A stretch of 64,000 bases of DNA from Leptoclinus maculatus (Eukaryota > Chordata > Actinopteri > Perciformes > Stichaeidae): assembly GCA_032191485.1 (NCBI GenBank), contig JAVDOI010000072.1:150001-214000 (forward strand), read 5' to 3'. How positions within the stretch are numbered: the stretch's first letter is position 1; each line of letters opens with the position of its first letter. The notes under the pieces are model-generated. The model was not told where the DNA came from. It searched no databases and saw only the letters and a program-made list of their open reading frames with translations. Positions 35,153-48,532 of this stretch are shown piece by piece. Position numbers and translations under genes: made by a program.

Positions 35153-36380
35153 TTGCATGCCCATGGCGGAGGTTAAGAGTGACAATGGCGGCTTTGTTTC
35201 TCGCAGCAGCTGTGAGCGGTTAGAATCAGACACTGGGACATTTTGTGTGTGCATGCGCTTTCCACTTTCCATGTGGTGCCAACGGGACTGCAGGATGGTC
35301 GCACCTCACTAATCATGACATCATGCTTTCCACTGGGCCGTTTCCATGCCTCCTCGCTCCGTCTCCCGCCCTCCCTCTCGTCTCCCCATTCATCCCCACT
35401 GACGCTGAACTTCCTGTCGCTGTAGGGCCAAAAACAGAGGCCTCTGCGCACTCAAAAAAAAAAAATCGTTCTGTATGTCTTTCTAATTCTCCTTCGACTT
35501 TCCTCTTTCTTTCTGTCTTTTTCTCGGGCCTGTCGAGGCAAAAAGGAAAATATGTCAAGCGAAAATGAGAGAGCTGGTGAAAAAAAGAAAGAAAGAAGGA
35601 AGGGAGGGATTAGGGCACCCGGTGCTGGATTGGTGTCTTTTACTGCCTGGCACAGCAACAACACAGAGGCCCACCCACGGCAAAACAAAAAAAAAGGGCA
35701 ATCAACACATGCCCGCATTCCTCCACAGCTCACCACACACACACAACTGCTGGCTTCTAATCACACTCGCTGTGTGCATGCACACATGCAGTTTAACAAA
35801 CATGTTGTTTCCCCTGCATAACCGACCAAGATTATTAAAGGGTCAGAAACGTCATTATTCCCGTGCTTTTCTCAAGTCTGTCTGGGTGGCACGACAATGA
35901 AGCCCAATTGCGATGATTGACCCGTCTGTGCATCAGGTATTTCTTCAAATAGATTCATATGATTGTGGCCGCAAGACCAAAATGCTCATTCTGTTTGCAA
36001 CATAGGACTTTGATTTCACGAGCAAGTTGTTTCACTGACAACACATTATTGAAAAGTGATCGCTCTATTCTGCAGTCCGTCCCCCGTCGACAGCTGACCG
36101 CTCCCAGCTATCAATCAGGCAAACTCTTGCATCGAGGAGGAGGAGGCCGGGACCGCCCATTATTGAGAAACCCCAATAATCCGAGAAAATGTCCTATTGG
36201 ACCGAAGGCCAATAAAATGAACGCTGATTGTTCTGAAGGGCCCATTGCGCCGAAAATACACACTCTCCCTGCAACAAACAGAGGCTCGAGGTTAATTGTT
36301 ATGCTGAACGACATCATCATGGGATCGGACCGTCCCTTCTTTCAAAGTTTGCAACCAATACATCAAAGTGAAGCTAAGAA

Positions 36381-36672
36381 CCACAGACTGTATATAAGAA
36401 GTGGATGTAGTTGTCTTGACGTCACCCATTGGTTTGAGGACTGCCGTTTTGTAGCCTTGAGTTTGGCGATGTCGCCATCTTGGATTCCGGTCATCGCCAT
36501 GTAGGTTTTGCAGCCAGTGAACGAAAGTTACCATTTTTAGAATGCGGGAAGTGACGTCTCGGACTTGTTTTTGCAACCGGAGGAGTCGCCCCCTGCTGGT
36601 CAGTAGAGAGAATGGAAGTTTAAAGACACTTCCGCATCGGCTTCACTCGACAGAACCGGAGGTTGCCGCCTG
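36381..36672 (-). mobile_element. Family A repeat, copy 3 (inverted, internally deleted)
   Basis: It begins ccacagactgtatataagaa and includes cacccattggtttg, gtcgccatcttgg, the complement of the GGGGGCGAC core (gtcgccccctgctgg), and ends at agaaccggaggttgc. The central block with caatacagcatgatg is absent, so this is a shortened sub-type in which both ends are preserved. Confidence 0.78.
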
Positions 36673-38687
36673 CTAACCTAATGTCATGTGACATCCAGTG
36701 TAAGCCACGCCCACTCCCTCTCTTCTATCCAAATTGAAGAGATACAGATAATGGATCACATCGTTAATATAAGATATGTACAGCGTTGGTATTTGACATT
36801 ACAGCTCTGACCTCTGTCCAATCTGCCACCGTATTACGAGGCTTTTGAAGTAATCCAGATCATGTTTTTTTTGCTTTTGGTTCAAAGCGAGGTTAAATCC
36901 GTCAAAATCAGTTCAAAGGCAGCGTATTTATGTCGTCGGCTACAGTTTCCACTCGGATAAGGAAACTTGACATCCTGAACACACGCACACAAACACACAA
37001 ATGACTATTGACAACCGGTTTTAAGCTGACAGTCACCCTCACGCGTTCCCTCTCACTTGTACAGCCGGTCGGGCCTCTTAGGTCACATTCAAATGACGAC
37101 ACTGTCACTTCTGCAACAGCCGACATTCGCGCCGATGCCTTTTTATTCACAAGCCCAGAGCCGCGAAGGAGTTGGTCGGCTTCGGGGGAGTGACAGGAGA
37201 TCAGCCCCGGGATAGTGCTCCGTCGGCGGGCGGGACTCAGACAGCGCCCTGGCTCTGTCAGGGTGGAGCTGGTGGAAGGTGGAGAGCAGCCTGGGGAGAA
37301 TATCAAATCCAGTGACAAAACTTCTTCTCTGCATCTAATACCCTTTTTTAACCACTCAGATTTGTTCTCATCCTTTCCTTCTAACCTGCTCACTACTTTC
37401 TAGGAGTATATATATGTATATGTATATATATATAAAACAGATACTTGGGAATAGACTGTGAACACAGAGAAAACATGTTTACTTGTTGGAATGTCCCTTT
37501 AATCACTGCTTCCGTCCTTCCTTGCTTGCCTCGTCCTCCTTTTATTCATCCAAATCTCATTAGTACATAATGGAAGATGAAATTAGTGCTGTCACCACCT
37601 CCATTATTTGTGGATAGAATTATACTCCACTGACTGATTGATTGTCAGAGGATACTTCAAACCAACGGAACAACCTCTTGTCACACACACACACACACCT
37701 CGCACTTCCTCTTCTTTCCTCATTGCTTCCTCGTCTCTTCCTTGTCCATTTGTATGAATACAGAAATAAAGAGAAAGAGGAAGGACCGTAACCAAGAAAA
37801 TGACCGTCAGGGAAACGCAAAGAGGGGAAGAAAAGGGGATGACAGAAAAATAGAAATTTGCTGGAAAAGACAGCTGGATTCCCCAAAAGAAAAAGCATAT
37901 GGTTGGAGTCGTATTCAAATATAACCCCTCCGGGTGTGTTTGGTTTTGTAACCAGTGTGCGCTGGCTGGGTGGGCGGCTGTTTGTGCAATGCGAGGCTTT
38001 AGCTTTACCGCCAGCTGTGAATTGGAGCTGGGTATAGAGGCAAAACGCTATAACCATAAATACAGTTCTACAGTAATAATAAGAAGGGTGGAACCTTTCC
38101 TACCCTCCAGTCAGGAGCTGAGCTTTACAGCCAGGCATTATCTGCAATGATGCTGTGGTAAATATAAAGGTGAGTAAACTATTATGACCGCCCCGCAGGC
38201 AGAAGGCGGCGGTATCAGCAAAATCAATTACATTTGCGGGAAAAGCATTGATTTATATTATGCCCTTAAACAAACCCATCCGCCAATAACTTGCTTCAGT
38301 TTGATGCCGTTCAGTATAACATTGACTATGAATTCACATCATAAAGACTTTTTATCATCTTGGAGAGGTTGTGAAAGGTTGGTAAACACCGTTCTGCAAA
38401 CATAAAAAATGGTAGTTTGGGTTTAGTATGGTTTACACACCAGACCCTTGTGTTGTGGCTGGAGTCCCATGCGTTGCCTGGCACCATAAAACCTTTAAAC
38501 ATTGCATCAGATGAAGAGTTGTTAGTGAATTTAGTAGAAGCCTTGAAGCACGTGGGTGGGAGGTAAAAAAAGGGTCACTGGGCTGGATTGTGGATGTGTA
38601 TTTGTGCGCGTACACGTCTCTGCCTGGCACTGCAATGAGATTACCTGTCATGGGAAAAGCTCTGCATGTGAATGGGGATGGCGGCGT

Positions 38688-38688
<1 letters not shown>

Positions 38689-38720
<32 letters not shown>
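38689..38720 (+). repeat. (GT)16 microsatellite
   Basis: Uninterrupted GT array. Confidence 0.95.
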
Positions 38721-38721
<1 letters not shown>

Positions 38722-38799
38722 CTTGGGAAACATGCAATGTTCTGTGTGGGACTAAAAGCTTGCCTGCCTAGGATTTGGGGTTTTTTAGTCTGCTAGTCT

Positions 38800-39333
38800 G
38801 GTTTAGTTAGGTCGACCACTTTGCTCTCAGCAACTATTGGATGAATTGCTATGACATGCATGGTCCCCAGAGGATGAAGTCTAGTGACTTTGATGATCTT
38901 CTGGCGTTTCCTCTAGTGCCACCATGAAGTTGATAGTTGTAAGTTTGACTGGAATGTTTCGACAATTAGTAGATGGATTGCCAATTTGGTACGGACATTC
39001 TTGTTCCCCTCAGGATGACTTTTAATAACTTTGGTGATCCCCTGAGTTTGAATCCAGTGTCATTCGTAGGACAAAATATTGAATTTTCCAATACGTTCAT
39101 TGCTTTGGTTTGTGACCAAATTACTGCAAAGACATATAGCACTCTCATGAGCCTCGGCTGCACTAGTGTGCAAATGTTAGCGGGCTAACATGCTAAGCTA
39201 AAATGGTGAACATAGTAATCATGATACGCGCTAAACATCAGCACCTTAGCATTGTCGTTGTGAGAACGGCATCATGCTAACATTAGCATTTAGCTCTGTA
39301 AATTCACCGTCACAGAGCTGCTAGCATGGCTTC
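38800..39333 (+). repeat. Dispersed repeat of GCTAACATGCTAA type (family C, copy 1)
   Basis: The stretch contains gcaactattggatgaattgc, catggtccccagaggatga, gccaccatgaagttga, ttcccctcaggatga, a second block of similar kind, then gttagcgggctaacatgc and gctaacattagcatttagct, ending gagctgctagcatggct. The half-sites attggatgaattgc and tagatggattgcc show an internal duplication of about 120 nt. I recognise the order of blocks as a common percomorph dispersed repeat. No ORF is intact. Confidence 0.72.
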
Positions 39334-40060
39334 AAACACCAAATGTTGTTGATTTATGTAGTTTTCCAATGACGCTGTTATAGGCATGCTAACCACGTCC
39401 TGTTTGTCCCAAACAAACTGCAGGCATCGACGCGCTAGCTCATGCATCCAAGAGAAAGAAATAGACATTAGGTGACTGGTTTTCATCCCATCAGTTTTAT
39501 TTGAATTTTGAACATGAAAAAAAGGCTGTTTGAAGATGCCAGAAATTCCATTAAAAAGAAAAGAAGGGAAGAAAGGTGTTTATACTTGGAGGGTACCTGC
39601 TTGTGCTTCTTTCATTGTAAACATAGCACACATTCTCTGGCTGCCTATTCCAAAAATCAAAAGCAGTGTGGACATCAGGAAATCCAATTATGGAGGATCT
39701 GAAGCCTGCTACATACCTGCCGAGTCTCTGATTCACGTCCAGCCAGTGACTCTCGTTGCATATTAAACATTGAATAATTGAATTTCCTTGAGGAATTTTC
39801 CCTCCATTTTGTAACATATAATGGTTTATGTACTGTAACCGACAGTACATATTGTCATTTTAACATAATTGAAATAACAATAACAGCTTTGTTGGCGGAT
39901 GTCAGCTTCAGCTCCCGTGATGCTTTGACGCTGTGCCAACGGCTGCGTACATTGGGGTGGGATTGCAGACCTAACTTGACTGCTGGTGTTAGTTACCGAT
40001 AGGACCAGTGTCTGGTTACAGCTCCTCTTACACTCATTACACTGATGGACTGTAACTCTA

Positions 40061-40061
<1 letters not shown>

Positions 40062-40096
<35 letters not shown>
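40062..40096 (+). repeat. (CA)17 microsatellite
   Basis: Uninterrupted CA array. Confidence 0.95.
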
Positions 40097-40098
<2 letters not shown>

Positions 40099-40363
40099 AC
40101 ACACACACCCATGCTGGTAATTAATTGACACATGAGTTACGGCCCATGTAAACCCGAGGGAGTGTTATCAGGAGACACGCCAATAAAGAGTGCACACACA
40201 CACAGCCATGATCACATGTTCTTCCCCATCTCCTCTCCCATTACACACACACTCACATGCTAGTAAGAGTGTACATAATGAACATAAATTGAGTGATGAC
40301 TCATTAATGTTGGTTTCTCATCTTATCCTGCTAAAGTACGTCCTGCAGCTATTATGTCCATCT

Positions 40364-40365
<2 letters not shown>

Positions 40366-40457
<92 letters not shown>
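40366..40457 (+). repeat. (TG)46 microsatellite, joint longest in window
   Basis: 92 bp of uninterrupted TG, ending in gagacagagagag. A (GT)25 array follows 76 bp downstream in the same sense. Confidence 0.97.
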
Positions 40458-40459
<2 letters not shown>

Positions 40460-40532
40460 ACAGAGAGAGAGACAGAGTACGGTGGGTTTCCTGTGTGGGT
40501 AAAGCACAGCCAGAGGCAGAGAAAGATTGTGC

Positions 40533-40533
<1 letters not shown>

Positions 40534-40583
<50 letters not shown>
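40534..40583 (+). repeat. (TG)25 microsatellite
   Basis: 50 bp of uninterrupted TG. Confidence 0.96.
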
Positions 40584-40586
<3 letters not shown>

Positions 40587-40729
40587 GCAGTGATCGTTCC
40601 CCTCAAAGCACATTCCACTGCGAACCACAAAATCCCTCCTTGTCCTCTCTCTAGCCTTCTTCACTCCGTCTTTCTGTTAATTCTCTCTTCTCTCCCATCA
40701 TTTCTCCCTCATCCTACCTCCAACTCTCA

Positions 40730-40734
<5 letters not shown>

Positions 40735-40760
<26 letters not shown>
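40735..40760 (+). repeat. (TC)13 array
   Basis: Uninterrupted TC dinucleotides. Confidence 0.93.
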
Positions 40761-40764
<4 letters not shown>

Positions 40765-42164
40765 CCCCCGCCTTGCCTAAAAGGTAGAAAATTGCCTCTG
40801 GATTCAAACTCTTCCTCGGCTGAGTGACTGGGAGTTTGTTTTGGCAGAGAGCTGCACAGTTCAAGAGTAGAAATCAGTGTGTGTTTGGTTACAGAGGAGT
40901 TAGGGCTGTTCGCTGGCATTACATTAACAAATGAAAAACAGTACGATTTCAGGAAAGAAACTTACCTGCTAAATCATGTTGACTCAAACACTTGCTTCAC
41001 CCGTTAGCCTCTCACATCAGCCCCGAAGCCCTCTTCTTGATCTGCCCCTACAGCCGACTACACTGTAAAACTTCTCGGCCTCCTAGAATATAACTTCCTG
41101 TTCAGGGAATCAGTCATTTTTGGCTAACAGAGCTGCAGGGTACCTTTTTTTTTTTTTTTGCTGCCTCTACCGCTATCTCTTCGACTGCGATACCTCCATG
41201 CAGACACACTTACTACACAGCGGTGACACCACCAGGGGAGTGTGTTATTGTCTCCCACCGTATGGCTGTTTTAAATGGCAATTTGAAGCTCCGCTGGCTC
41301 TATAATTAGCTGTGAGCTCCCACAGGAGAGAGGGAGGGGGAAAAAAAACGGGCTTATCGTCTCTCCCGTGTAATTACACATCCGAGTAGGGCGACAGACA
41401 CTCGCATAAGCAGACATGAGTAGCAGACAGATGCACGGGCATAGCAAAGGCGTGCATGTACCAGTAATCTGCACGCACGTTTGTTGTTAGCTAGCCCCGT
41501 TTGAGAACGTGCCTGTTCGGAGCGGGCCGGATGCCTGCCGTGTGTTACACCGCTCACACAAAGAAGTTCGCGCTCCGGGTCCTTTCAGCAATACGCCCGC
41601 GGTGACACGCAGTAGTTCAGTCACACACCCAAGTCGCTGCTTTTCACTGGCAGAAACTGTCAGACTGTTGGGCAAGGTAGACAACCTGGCCCCTAACAGA
41701 TATAGATGTATTACAATGATGTTGAGTGTTATGTTACTATTATAACTCAATCTTCACTTCACTTTGAATGCATGACTTTTACTCTGCAGTATTGGTCATT
41801 TTACTTCTACTTCCAGTGCCATTACCAACATCAAAAACATTGGTGAAATACACTTAGTGGATGCTCTTTACATGGCTTTGACATTGACCACTGCGGCTAT
41901 CAAGTAGAGCATGGATTTGATGAGAACAGGTATTTTTCCTGACGTAACTTTATTCGTTTTGTAAGTTCGTCAAAAGTGCTTCAGCGGGGAAATACAAAGT
42001 TACTCAAGGGGGGGGGGGGGGGAAACACGACGGCTGACTCGCGGTCACAGCGGTGAAATACACTCTGGTGGAAGTGAAGACGTGCTTCTGAGCAGAGCGC
42101 TGTACGCTTGTTTGTTTATTCAAAGTGTATTCATACTGGACGTATCTAAATTGCACCAATTTTG

Positions 42165-42275
42165 ACTACTCTCTAGTGTCCCCGGCACTACACCCTCCCG
42201 AGTGTGAAGTGGATCGGGTGAGCGGTTCTCGAGATATGCGAAGGACACACAGACAGTTAGACGGCGAGTCTTTGC
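42165..42275 (+). repeat. Possible dispersed repeat fragment
   Basis: The block gtgaagtggatcgggtgagc, ggttctcgagatatgcgaag, gacacacagacag has the wording of a common fish repeat tail (gatcgg...ttctcgagatatg). Single copy; borders unclear. Confidence 0.35.
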
Positions 42276-43662
42276 ATTATAGCTAGATTTGCCACCTGCG
42301 CTAATATGCTAAAGCATCTCCACCAGTCAGACGTTCTGCCTGTTTGCTAAAGCAAGTGACTTTTAGTCAACAGCTGCGACAAATATGCAAACGTGGAGAT
42401 GAACGACGGCACGGCAGGAGAACAGACAGAAATATGAGTGCTGCTCTCGCTTTGCCAGAAACTCCCTCCCTCCCTCTCTCTCTGTGTGTGTGTGTGTGTG
42501 TGTCTCATAGCACTGCGGCTGTGAGGCTGCTGCAGATAGACATTAAAGGGAAGACGGAGTGTGTTAGAGGCCGAGGTCATTAATCTGACTGTCCACTGCT
42601 CTCTCTCTGTTCCCGAGACAAGAAAGCAGGGGAGACGAGGACAGCGAACACACAGGGAACAGGAGCAGGGGGACAATGGCATCGTGTAGCACCTGTCCAG
42701 AGATGAGCTGCCTCAGACGTTGGCTACATCAGCCGCCAACTTTAGTCCTGAATCCAAACAGAAAGCCCGTGTTACAAACTGAAAACATGGAATTTTGACA
42801 GGCGTGGGCTTTTACCAGACAGCAAGGGTCAACCAAAATGACACCGTTTGTTGCATTGTGGGAAATGCAGGATCTTGTGGGTTTTTTTTTAGCTTAATCT
42901 GTCGGGACTTAAAACGAGGATATCTTCGCCCATGTTCCATTCTTATTTCTTTTCCTTTTTTTTTCGCTTGTGAGTCTCAAACTTCCACCATCACTGGTGT
43001 ATCTCTTTAAGTCATTCGTGAGTCATGAAAGTAGTCTTTGGACAATAGATAGTTTTTAAATTTAGAGATGGTGGATCTGCATCAAGTTGTTGCTATTTTC
43101 TACTGCACACTATCTGCATGCTGCTCTATAAGTTGCATGCATTGTTATTGTCTAGACAACGGTAACCGACGTTTTTCCGGATCATGAACTCCCAGCTGAC
43201 CTGTAGACAGTACCGGTGACCTCTTTCATACGGGAATGGCACGAAGTGACGTTCCAAGCTGTCCCATTTACAGCCGGTGTACAATAAATGGCAGAGCCTC
43301 CGTGAATTGATCTTGCCTGTCGATCTTTAAAGTCTCATTGAGCTGATTCTGGTGATCTGTCTGAGTCGCCGCTGGTTATCCGAAGCTTTTATCGTCTCCG
43401 CGGCCAGCTGAGGTCACTCTGCTGAGTCGGCGTCCTCAGTAACTCTAACCGACGAGCCAAGAGGGGGAACGAGGGAGGGTGATAAGTTGCTGCGTCAGAC
43501 ATTAGTCGGAGATTAATGAAATGAAAATGTCTTATTATCTTACCAGCACTGATTAATAATTCACGCCTCTCCTGTCTCTTTACCTGCTCGTCCGCGATGC
43601 TTCACCTCACAAACTCATCACTCACCTATAGCTTTGGTTGGAAACTTGGTATTCATATTTGT

Positions 43663-43688
43663 TTGTGTGTGTGTGTGTGTGTGTGTGT
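43663..43688 (+). repeat. (GT)13 microsatellite
   Basis: Uninterrupted GT array, followed at 43730-43773 by CT arrays. Confidence 0.94.
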
Positions 43689-43743
43689 TTGTGTCTTTCG
43701 GGGAAGGTTGTCGAAATTGTGTCACTCATCTCTCTCTCTCTCT

Positions 43744-43774
<31 letters not shown>

Positions 43775-43994
43775 GCGGCCCAGAATTAATCGCCGTGGCA
43801 GCGGGCCAGAGGAGGAGAGCAAAGAGAAAGGAAGAGGGAGACATTTATCATTCGCTCAGTCGACGCTCACCCCGTGACCGCACCGTGACATTGTTTTCTT
43901 TATTCAGTTCATTCGGGCCAGCGGCTGATAATTTATACGCGCTACCCCCTTTAATAATGAGTTGTTGTCTTCTCGAGGTGGGGCAGCCTCCTGC

Positions 43995-43996
<2 letters not shown>

Positions 43997-44030
<34 letters not shown>
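43997..44030 (+). repeat. (AC)17 microsatellite
   Basis: Uninterrupted AC array. Confidence 0.95.
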
Positions 44031-44036
<6 letters not shown>

Positions 44037-44401
44037 GTAAAATGCTCAGTCAACATCGGGGTCTTGACCGCTCTTTGTCAAAGTCAACACACACACACGT
44101 GCACGCTGAAGGAGTGGCAGTGATGAAGTATTCTTTCCTCCTGGTGTTTGCTCCAGTCGGGCTGATTCAAAACTACAGAATCGTGTATGTGTCTGTGTGT
44201 ACACACGGAGTGTGTGTGTGTGTGTGTGTGTGTAACGTGGGAATTTCATCCTTTTTTTTTCTTCTTTTCTTTCCTTTTCAATCTATACCTCCATGTTTAC
44301 CTTGAAGACAGCGGTGCAGTGGTCCTCGAGACCTACACCTCTCTGCTCTTGACAAATTGAGCTAGTTTAGCGGTAGTTTCACTACTCACTGCAGGGCAAG
44401 C

Positions 44402-44406
<5 letters not shown>

Positions 44407-44443
<37 letters not shown>
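44407..44443 (+). repeat. (CA)18 microsatellite
   Basis: Uninterrupted CA array. Confidence 0.95.
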
Positions 44444-44445
<2 letters not shown>

Positions 44446-44774
44446 ACGAACACTCACACCTACGCACGCTGCTCGGCTGAGTTATACACAAGTGTGTTCT
44501 GCTTGGCCGATCAGGTGTGTCAGCTGAGCTGGTACATCAAGACGGGGAGAAAAAGAAAGAGAGAGAGAGAGTGAGTGACAAGATGAAGAGAAGAGAGTGG
44601 GATGAGAGAGGGACAGATGGGTGAAGAGAGAGAGAGGGAGGGAGAGAGAGAGAGGGAGAAACAAAAGAGATGCAATTGTTTCCAGAGCTCCGAGGAGCGA
44701 GTGAGAGGGAAACGGTGGCGCCAAATCAGATACGGCGAGGGAAGTGAAACGCTGCATAGATGCAAATACAGACT

Positions 44775-44778
<4 letters not shown>

Positions 44779-44841
<63 letters not shown>
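44779..44841 (+). repeat. (CA)31 microsatellite
   Basis: 63 bp of uninterrupted CA, preceded by a GA-rich purine tract at 44545-44660. Confidence 0.96.
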
Positions 44842-44843
<2 letters not shown>

Positions 44844-46306
44844 CATTGATAGGGCTCGAGAGATGAAGATTTGTCCTCACTTGTTGTCCTCTCAGAGCTG
44901 TGGAGATAAAACTGTGATGGTTGGAGTGTGGAAACAGTAGCTCGGGGGCCAGCAGTTCTGTCCGCATTGCATCCTCGCTCTCTCTCTCCGCTGATCTTCG
45001 GAGGGAGTCTGTTCACCATCACCACGGCACCATTCCACACCACAAGAAACTGCTTCCTTGTGTCTGACAAAGGCTATTGAGATCACTCCGACTGCATTAT
45101 TGCTACTTCTTCTGGTGGAGCGGGGCTCCAGTATCATTGCTACTGCTCTACAGTACAGCTACTATACTGCAAACAATTCTAACTCACGGTCCACTTCATA
45201 GCTTTTTTTTTCTTCTTTTTCTGGAGCTTTCAACCACATCATATACGCTCTCTGGAGGTGGATGGAGTTTGCACAGTTGTCATGGAGATGGATCTGTTGA
45301 CATGAAAGCTCAGTAGCTGTTAGGATTTTATCCGTAGCTCTTACACGACTTTCATGTCGGCTTATAAATGAAGCATGAAGGTTGTTTGTTGACCTTGGAA
45401 AATAGCAGTTTGTGCAAAGCGATCCCACTTCAAGCACCACTTAGTATGAGGAGTCAGACTGACAGCCGATGAAGCGGCAGTGACTCTCTGCCGGAGACAC
45501 TGCCGGCCTTGTATTTGTTTCTCTCAGGTATAGCTCCAGAAAGCGATGATGGGCAACGCACACAAAAAGAAAGACAAGAACGAAAGAAGTAAAAAAGAGG
45601 AGGCAGTCACATCATTTCCAAAAGTGAAAAGTTGTTTAAAAAAAAATCGTCGTCAGCCAGTCAGGACTATTGCTCATTCACTTAGAAGATGTAGTAACCA
45701 CTCATCAGATATTAATTGACCAATTAGTCAACTTGAGGCGTGTGTCCATCAACTGGTTTGTAGCCAATGGGAGCGATCCTCAAAGGTTGACGGTATCGGC
45801 CCCCTCTGGTCCTGAAATTTCCAACCAGCAAACCGCACCGTCACAAGGCATTCTCTGCGTGGATGTCATTAGCTTCACATCGGCCTTCGGCCCTGCAGGA
45901 TCGGCCTCGGGGAAGAATGCGGAGCTGCTGTTGTAGCACACACCCAGACCCAGTTATGTCATGAGCGTTCTCTGGGGCGGTGTGGCACAGCGGGGCCGGA
46001 GGGAAGAGGAGCCCCACAAAGGTCCTTTAATCTTATCTTTAACCGCCGACGGGCAGAGGCGAAACCATTTCCGTGCAAATCAACCCATTGTGAGTGAACG
46101 CGTTGTCGTTTTCCGGTACAACTTGAGTGATCCGCTTTTGTTCTCTCCATGTTTGACACTTGTTACTGAAATGAGTGAGACGGCACAAAGGACTTGATAC
46201 CAGGCTAAATGGCAGAAAGAAGTTAACAAGAGGGACAGAAAAGAAAAGAAGAGAGGCGGATAAATAGAGTAAAGAAGCAAAGGGGACTGCTTACTGTGTG
46301 GCTTGC

Positions 46307-46307
<1 letters not shown>

Positions 46308-46365
<58 letters not shown>
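46308..46365 (+). repeat. (TG)28 microsatellite
   Basis: 57 bp of uninterrupted TG. Confidence 0.96.
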
Positions 46366-46366
<1 letters not shown>

Positions 46367-47546
46367 AATGGGGAAAAAGGCGCCGAGGGGAAACTCAAGT
46401 CCATCGAGCTTGTGAAAGACCTTACACCCGCGCGCACACACACACATGCGACCATGCCCGCCCAGCCCGACTGACGGCAGAGAAAGCACCGTGCCCTGTC
46501 TAACTATCTGACGAGAGGGGTGCAGAATGCAGCGCTGGCGAACGGGAGTCGTGTGCTCCTGACTTGAATGGAAGGAGACGTCTCCCGTTAGTGTCTTCTG
46601 GTTACAAAGTGACATTTCGTGACGCGTATATTCCCCAGCAGGGATGTAAGTCGAAGGGATGCAGTGACATTTTGACGCTCCCAGCGCCCTGCAGCTTCGG
46701 TGCTAATAGTGCTAATAAAGCGGGCCAGGGGTCTGGGGAAGGGAAATAGCAGCGGTATAATTCAAGCTGTTGTCAAGTTATGCCTTTGAGAGTTTTTCCT
46801 GTTTCTTTTTGCGTGAGTGTATGTAATTGCTCTGGCTGCTTTAGCCAAGTTGTCACACTCTGGCGAGCAGAGGCAACTGAAAGTACGAATGCTTCACTGC
46901 TGCTCAAAAATAACTGCTCCATGTCTGCTGCTCTAAAAGCAGTGCTAGCGTTAGAAGTTGTTGCATGATGCGCCTAAAGTCAAAATCTATTGTATTCTTC
47001 ACAGCTTGGGTCTAACTTTTTGTAGTTTTGAACAATATTTCAATATAGCATCATGAAAAAAAGCAAGTGAGATTAAGGATGCTTTTTTAAAATCTAACTT
47101 TGTGGAGAGCTCTGTTTGGAAGTGGGGAAGCAATGGAAACAAGCCCCCTTGTATGTGTTGCTAATGCAGCAGCAACTCATGTTTCAATTCTCTAGTGAAC
47201 CACTGATCCAGGAAGTGGAATCGGCCTCAAAGCATTCTTATCTCAGCACAACTGATGGCCACATGTGATCATTCTAATCCAAGCACAGTGGACTCTCTGA
47301 GCAAAGCAGCTCGGCTCCGTCACACGTTTAGCATGATTCCAGCATCGGCATTGGATTGCTGCTATTATAAGAGCGCTGGTCATATGGATATTTCCCCCCC
47401 AAACAAGGTCTAATCTGACCGAAACAGCGACTCTCAGTGTGTACTGTACATTTACTCGACCACACTTTGGCACCGTTGTTCTTTTTAACCAGAGCCAACT
47501 ACTGTTAGGAAAACAGCTTCATAGTGGCATGCTGTCACCGGCCAGC

Positions 47547-47550
<4 letters not shown>

Positions 47551-47606
<56 letters not shown>
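47551..47606 (+). repeat. (TG)28 microsatellite ending in CGCGCGC
   Basis: TG array followed by cgcgcgcatgtg, an alternating purine-pyrimidine stretch. Confidence 0.96.
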
Positions 47607-47612
<6 letters not shown>

Positions 47613-47740
47613 CATGTGTGTGTGTGCATATGTGTGTGTCACCTGGGGACAGCTTCCTGTTGTGAGAGCAGCGGTGCGACAAAAGAACGATGATTAATTT
47701 CACTCGGAGTAACCTGTCTCGCTGATGTGGCTCTACATAG

Positions 47741-47741
<1 letters not shown>

Positions 47742-47838
<97 letters not shown>

Positions 47839-47840
47839 GT
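47742..47840 (+). repeat. (TG)46 microsatellite
   Basis: 92 bp of uninterrupted TG and a short gcgtgtgt extension. Confidence 0.96.
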
Positions 47841-47983
47841 GAGAGCTGTAGACTGTGCAGTCAGCAGGTGTGCTGTGATACTTTGGATGCCCTCCAGTCA
47901 GGGTCAGACGCACACACTCACATACACATTCACCGAACATGACTACCGCCTTATAAATCTCAGTCCACCAACTCGCACTGACA

Positions 47984-48037
47984 TCGTCTCTCTCTCTCCT
48001 TCTCTCTCTCTCCTTCTCTCTCTCTCTCTCTCCCTCT

Positions 48038-48087
<50 letters not shown>
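47984..48087 (+). repeat. (CT)n polypyrimidine tract
   Basis: About 100 nt of almost pure CT with CCTT and CCCT interruptions. Directly precedes a family A repeat. Confidence 0.95.
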
Positions 48088-48089
<2 letters not shown>

Positions 48090-48109
48090 ATCACATCCTC
48101 TCTTTTTGA

Positions 48110-48532
48110 AAGCTGAAGTGTCTTTAACTTGCATTGTTTCTAATGGCCAGCAGGGGGCGACTCCTCTGGTTGCTAAAAGAAGTCTGATTGTATAGAAGTC
48201 TATGAGAAAATGACTCTACTTCTCTCTTGATTTATTACCTCAGTAAACATTGTAAAGATGAGTTTATGGTCTCAATCTCTAGTTTCAAGTCTTCTTCAAT
48301 ACAGCATGATGTTCATTTAGTATTTATATTTATAATTAAGGTCCCAGTTTAGAGTAAAATAGATGATAAAGCAGGGAATGCTTGTACTTAGCTCCACCCT
48401 CTTGTGTCACTTATGGTTGCAGAAAAAAGCAAGATGGCGACGGCCAAAATGCTCAAGGCTTCAAAGTCTTAGTCCACAAACCAATGGGTGACGTCATGGC
48501 GACTATGTCCATTTCTTATATAGAGTCGGTGG
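48110..48532 (+). mobile_element. Family A repeat, copy 4
   Basis: A nearly full copy starting directly after the long CT tract at 47984-48087. It shares ggccagcagggggcgactcc, tatagaagtctatgagaaaa, caatacagcatgatgttc and ccacaaaccaatgggtgacg with the other copies and ends near cttatatagagtc. It contains a small divergence (tatttatatttataatt) in place of the usual aaatgatggtcc. Confidence 0.8.

Noticed and set aside
35959..36504. 181-codon open frame
   Set aside because: Its 3' part lies in an inverted family A repeat; the 5' part has no recognisable domain.
45546..45719. 57-codon open frame starting MMGNAHKKKDK
   Set aside because: Lysine-rich composition looks interesting, but it has no recognised family, no splice or promoter context, and is easily explained by A-rich DNA.
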